From G965200765 sp965200765 (GTDB lineage: Bacteria; Pseudomonadota; Gammaproteobacteria; Arenicellales; JAJDZL01), in assembly GCA_965200765.1 (NCBI GenBank), contig OZ241380.1:1426001-1490000 (forward strand): a stretch of DNA of 64,000 bases, written 5' to 3'. Position numbers and translations under genes: made by a program. The notes under the pieces were generated by a model, which made no database searches, was not told the origin of the DNA, and saw nothing but the letters and a program-made list of their open reading frames with translations. This document shows positions 63,237 through 64,000 of this stretch, in pieces (the stretch's first letter is position 1; each line of letters starts with the position of its first letter).

Positions 63237-64000
63237 TTCACTGAATCCGGAAAAAACAAGGTACCAAGCACATAGACAGGTGCCGCTGACAACGTGCTGT
63301 CAATGCGGTCCAACACTCCGCCGTGTCCCGGCAACAAACGGCCACTGTCTTTCACTCCGACGGATCGCTTGAGGACACTTACAAACAAATCCCCGGCGAT
63401 TGAAAATACAGCGACTACAACACAAAACACGGCGAAGGCAATATTACGAGTCGGATTTTCCGGCCATAACACTGAACTGATTGCCAAAGCCGCGGTCAGA
63501 ACAGCAAGCAAACCGCCGATTACTCCTTCAACAGTTTTTCCTGGACTCAGACGCTCGGCAAGTTTACGCCGACCAAATCGTCTACCCGAATAATAAGCTG
63601 CAGTATCAGCCAAACAGACAACCAGAAACAAACCAAGCAACCACCAGACACTACGATAGTGCAGTTGCGACACACCGAGAACAGCCACAGCAATGACTGC
63701 AATGCAGGCAAATGCTGACAACAATGGCTTCCAACGCTCCGGGGGCATTTTGAACATGAGCCCAATGATCATCATCCACAACAATATTGCGAACACATAA
63801 ATCATCACTGAATAGTCAGCGAGCAACAAAGCAATAATGCTTGCAAATACAGTTGCCAGCGCCCAAGTCAGGACAGCTGGCAAAGAAACTGCTCCGGCAA
63901 GACTGCCCAGTTCATAGCCAGCAAGCAGTGCAATCGGAATCAACGCCCATCGAAACCAGTCCGACGGCAACCAGAATACCAATGTACCCAATACCGCCAC
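63233..64000 (-). CDS. cdsA: Phosphatidate cytidylyltransferase CdsA (3' part, runs off right edge)
   Basis: 255 residues present of the inner-membrane enzyme that makes CDP-diacylglycerol from phosphatidate and CTP. Many transmembrane helices are seen, and the family signature VGVKDSGRLLPGHGGVLDRIDS lies near the C-terminus, with ADTAAYYSGRRFGR and LSPGKTVEG before it. The start is beyond the window edge. First visible gene of the envelope operon. Confidence 0.95.
   Translation of the reverse strand: MAVLGTLVFWLPSDWFRWALIPIALLAGYELGSLAGAVSLPAVLTWALATVFASIIALLLADYSVMIYVFAILLWMMIIGLMFKMPPERWKPLLSAFACIAVIAVAVLGVSQLHYRSVWWLLGLFLVVCLADTAAYYSGRRFGRRKLAERLSPGKTVEGVIGGLLAVLTAALAISSVLWPENPTRNIAFAVFCVVVAVFSIAGDLFVSVLKRSVGVKDSGRLLPGHGGVLDRIDSTLSAAPVYVLGTLFFPDSVN

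Overview
The window reads as chromosomal DNA of a Gram-negative gammaproteobacterium of moderate GC. The outer-membrane/lipid A block cdsA-dxr-rseP-bamA-skp-lpxD-fabZ-lpxA, AmpD, full-length single-chain PurL, AceK, Lhr, MsrPQ and NarK together fit that class. I cannot name a genus. An intimin-like adhesin, TbpB-like surface lipoproteins and genes for methylated amines suggest a marine or host-associated lifestyle, but that is inference.

Left part (1-16 kb). A NarK-type nitrate/nitrite transporter runs off the left edge. It is followed by an accessory patch: a XerC-like tyrosine recombinase and four small genes I do not recognise. Next is a two-gene surface operon on the minus strand, an inverse autotransporter followed by a repeat-rich DUF4189-like lipoprotein. 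Its best candidate promoter has a run of 12 C (12 G on the coding strand) exactly between the -35 and -10 boxes, the classic layout of a phase-variable promoter; this is the most notable signal in the window. Then come an alpha/beta hydrolase, an SDR oxidoreductase with an EF-G paralogue, a long gene-poor stretch, and an MmeI-like DNA methyltransferase that lacks its N-terminal domain and appears to have lost it by frameshift or decay.

Middle part (16-43 kb). This is mostly housekeeping: a diheme cytochrome c, the Lhr helicase, an MFS exporter, a 3-hydroxyisobutyrate dehydrogenase-family enzyme, a thiolase, msrPQ, an Atm1-like ABC exporter, the dapA-purC and purL genes, a macrodomain protein, a PduO-type cobalamin adenosyltransferase, ampD, a fused 5-oxoprolinase and isocitrate lyase. 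Between a UDG-like hypothetical gene and the thiolase lies an unannotated GNAT acetyltransferase pseudogene, recognisable in three reading-frame fragments.

Right part (43-64 kb). A dimethylglycine-dehydrogenase-like flavoenzyme is in an operon with etfB-etfA, its probable electron acceptor. Near it are tandem TbpB-like lipoproteins, AceK, a non-pyrrolysine MttB-family methyltransferase and a class III aminotransferase. Together these suggest use of betaine-type methylated amines and glyoxylate-shunt growth. The envelope operon fills the last 8.5 kb and stops at lpxA without lpxB. No tRNA, rRNA, CRISPR array or intact insertion sequence was recognised.
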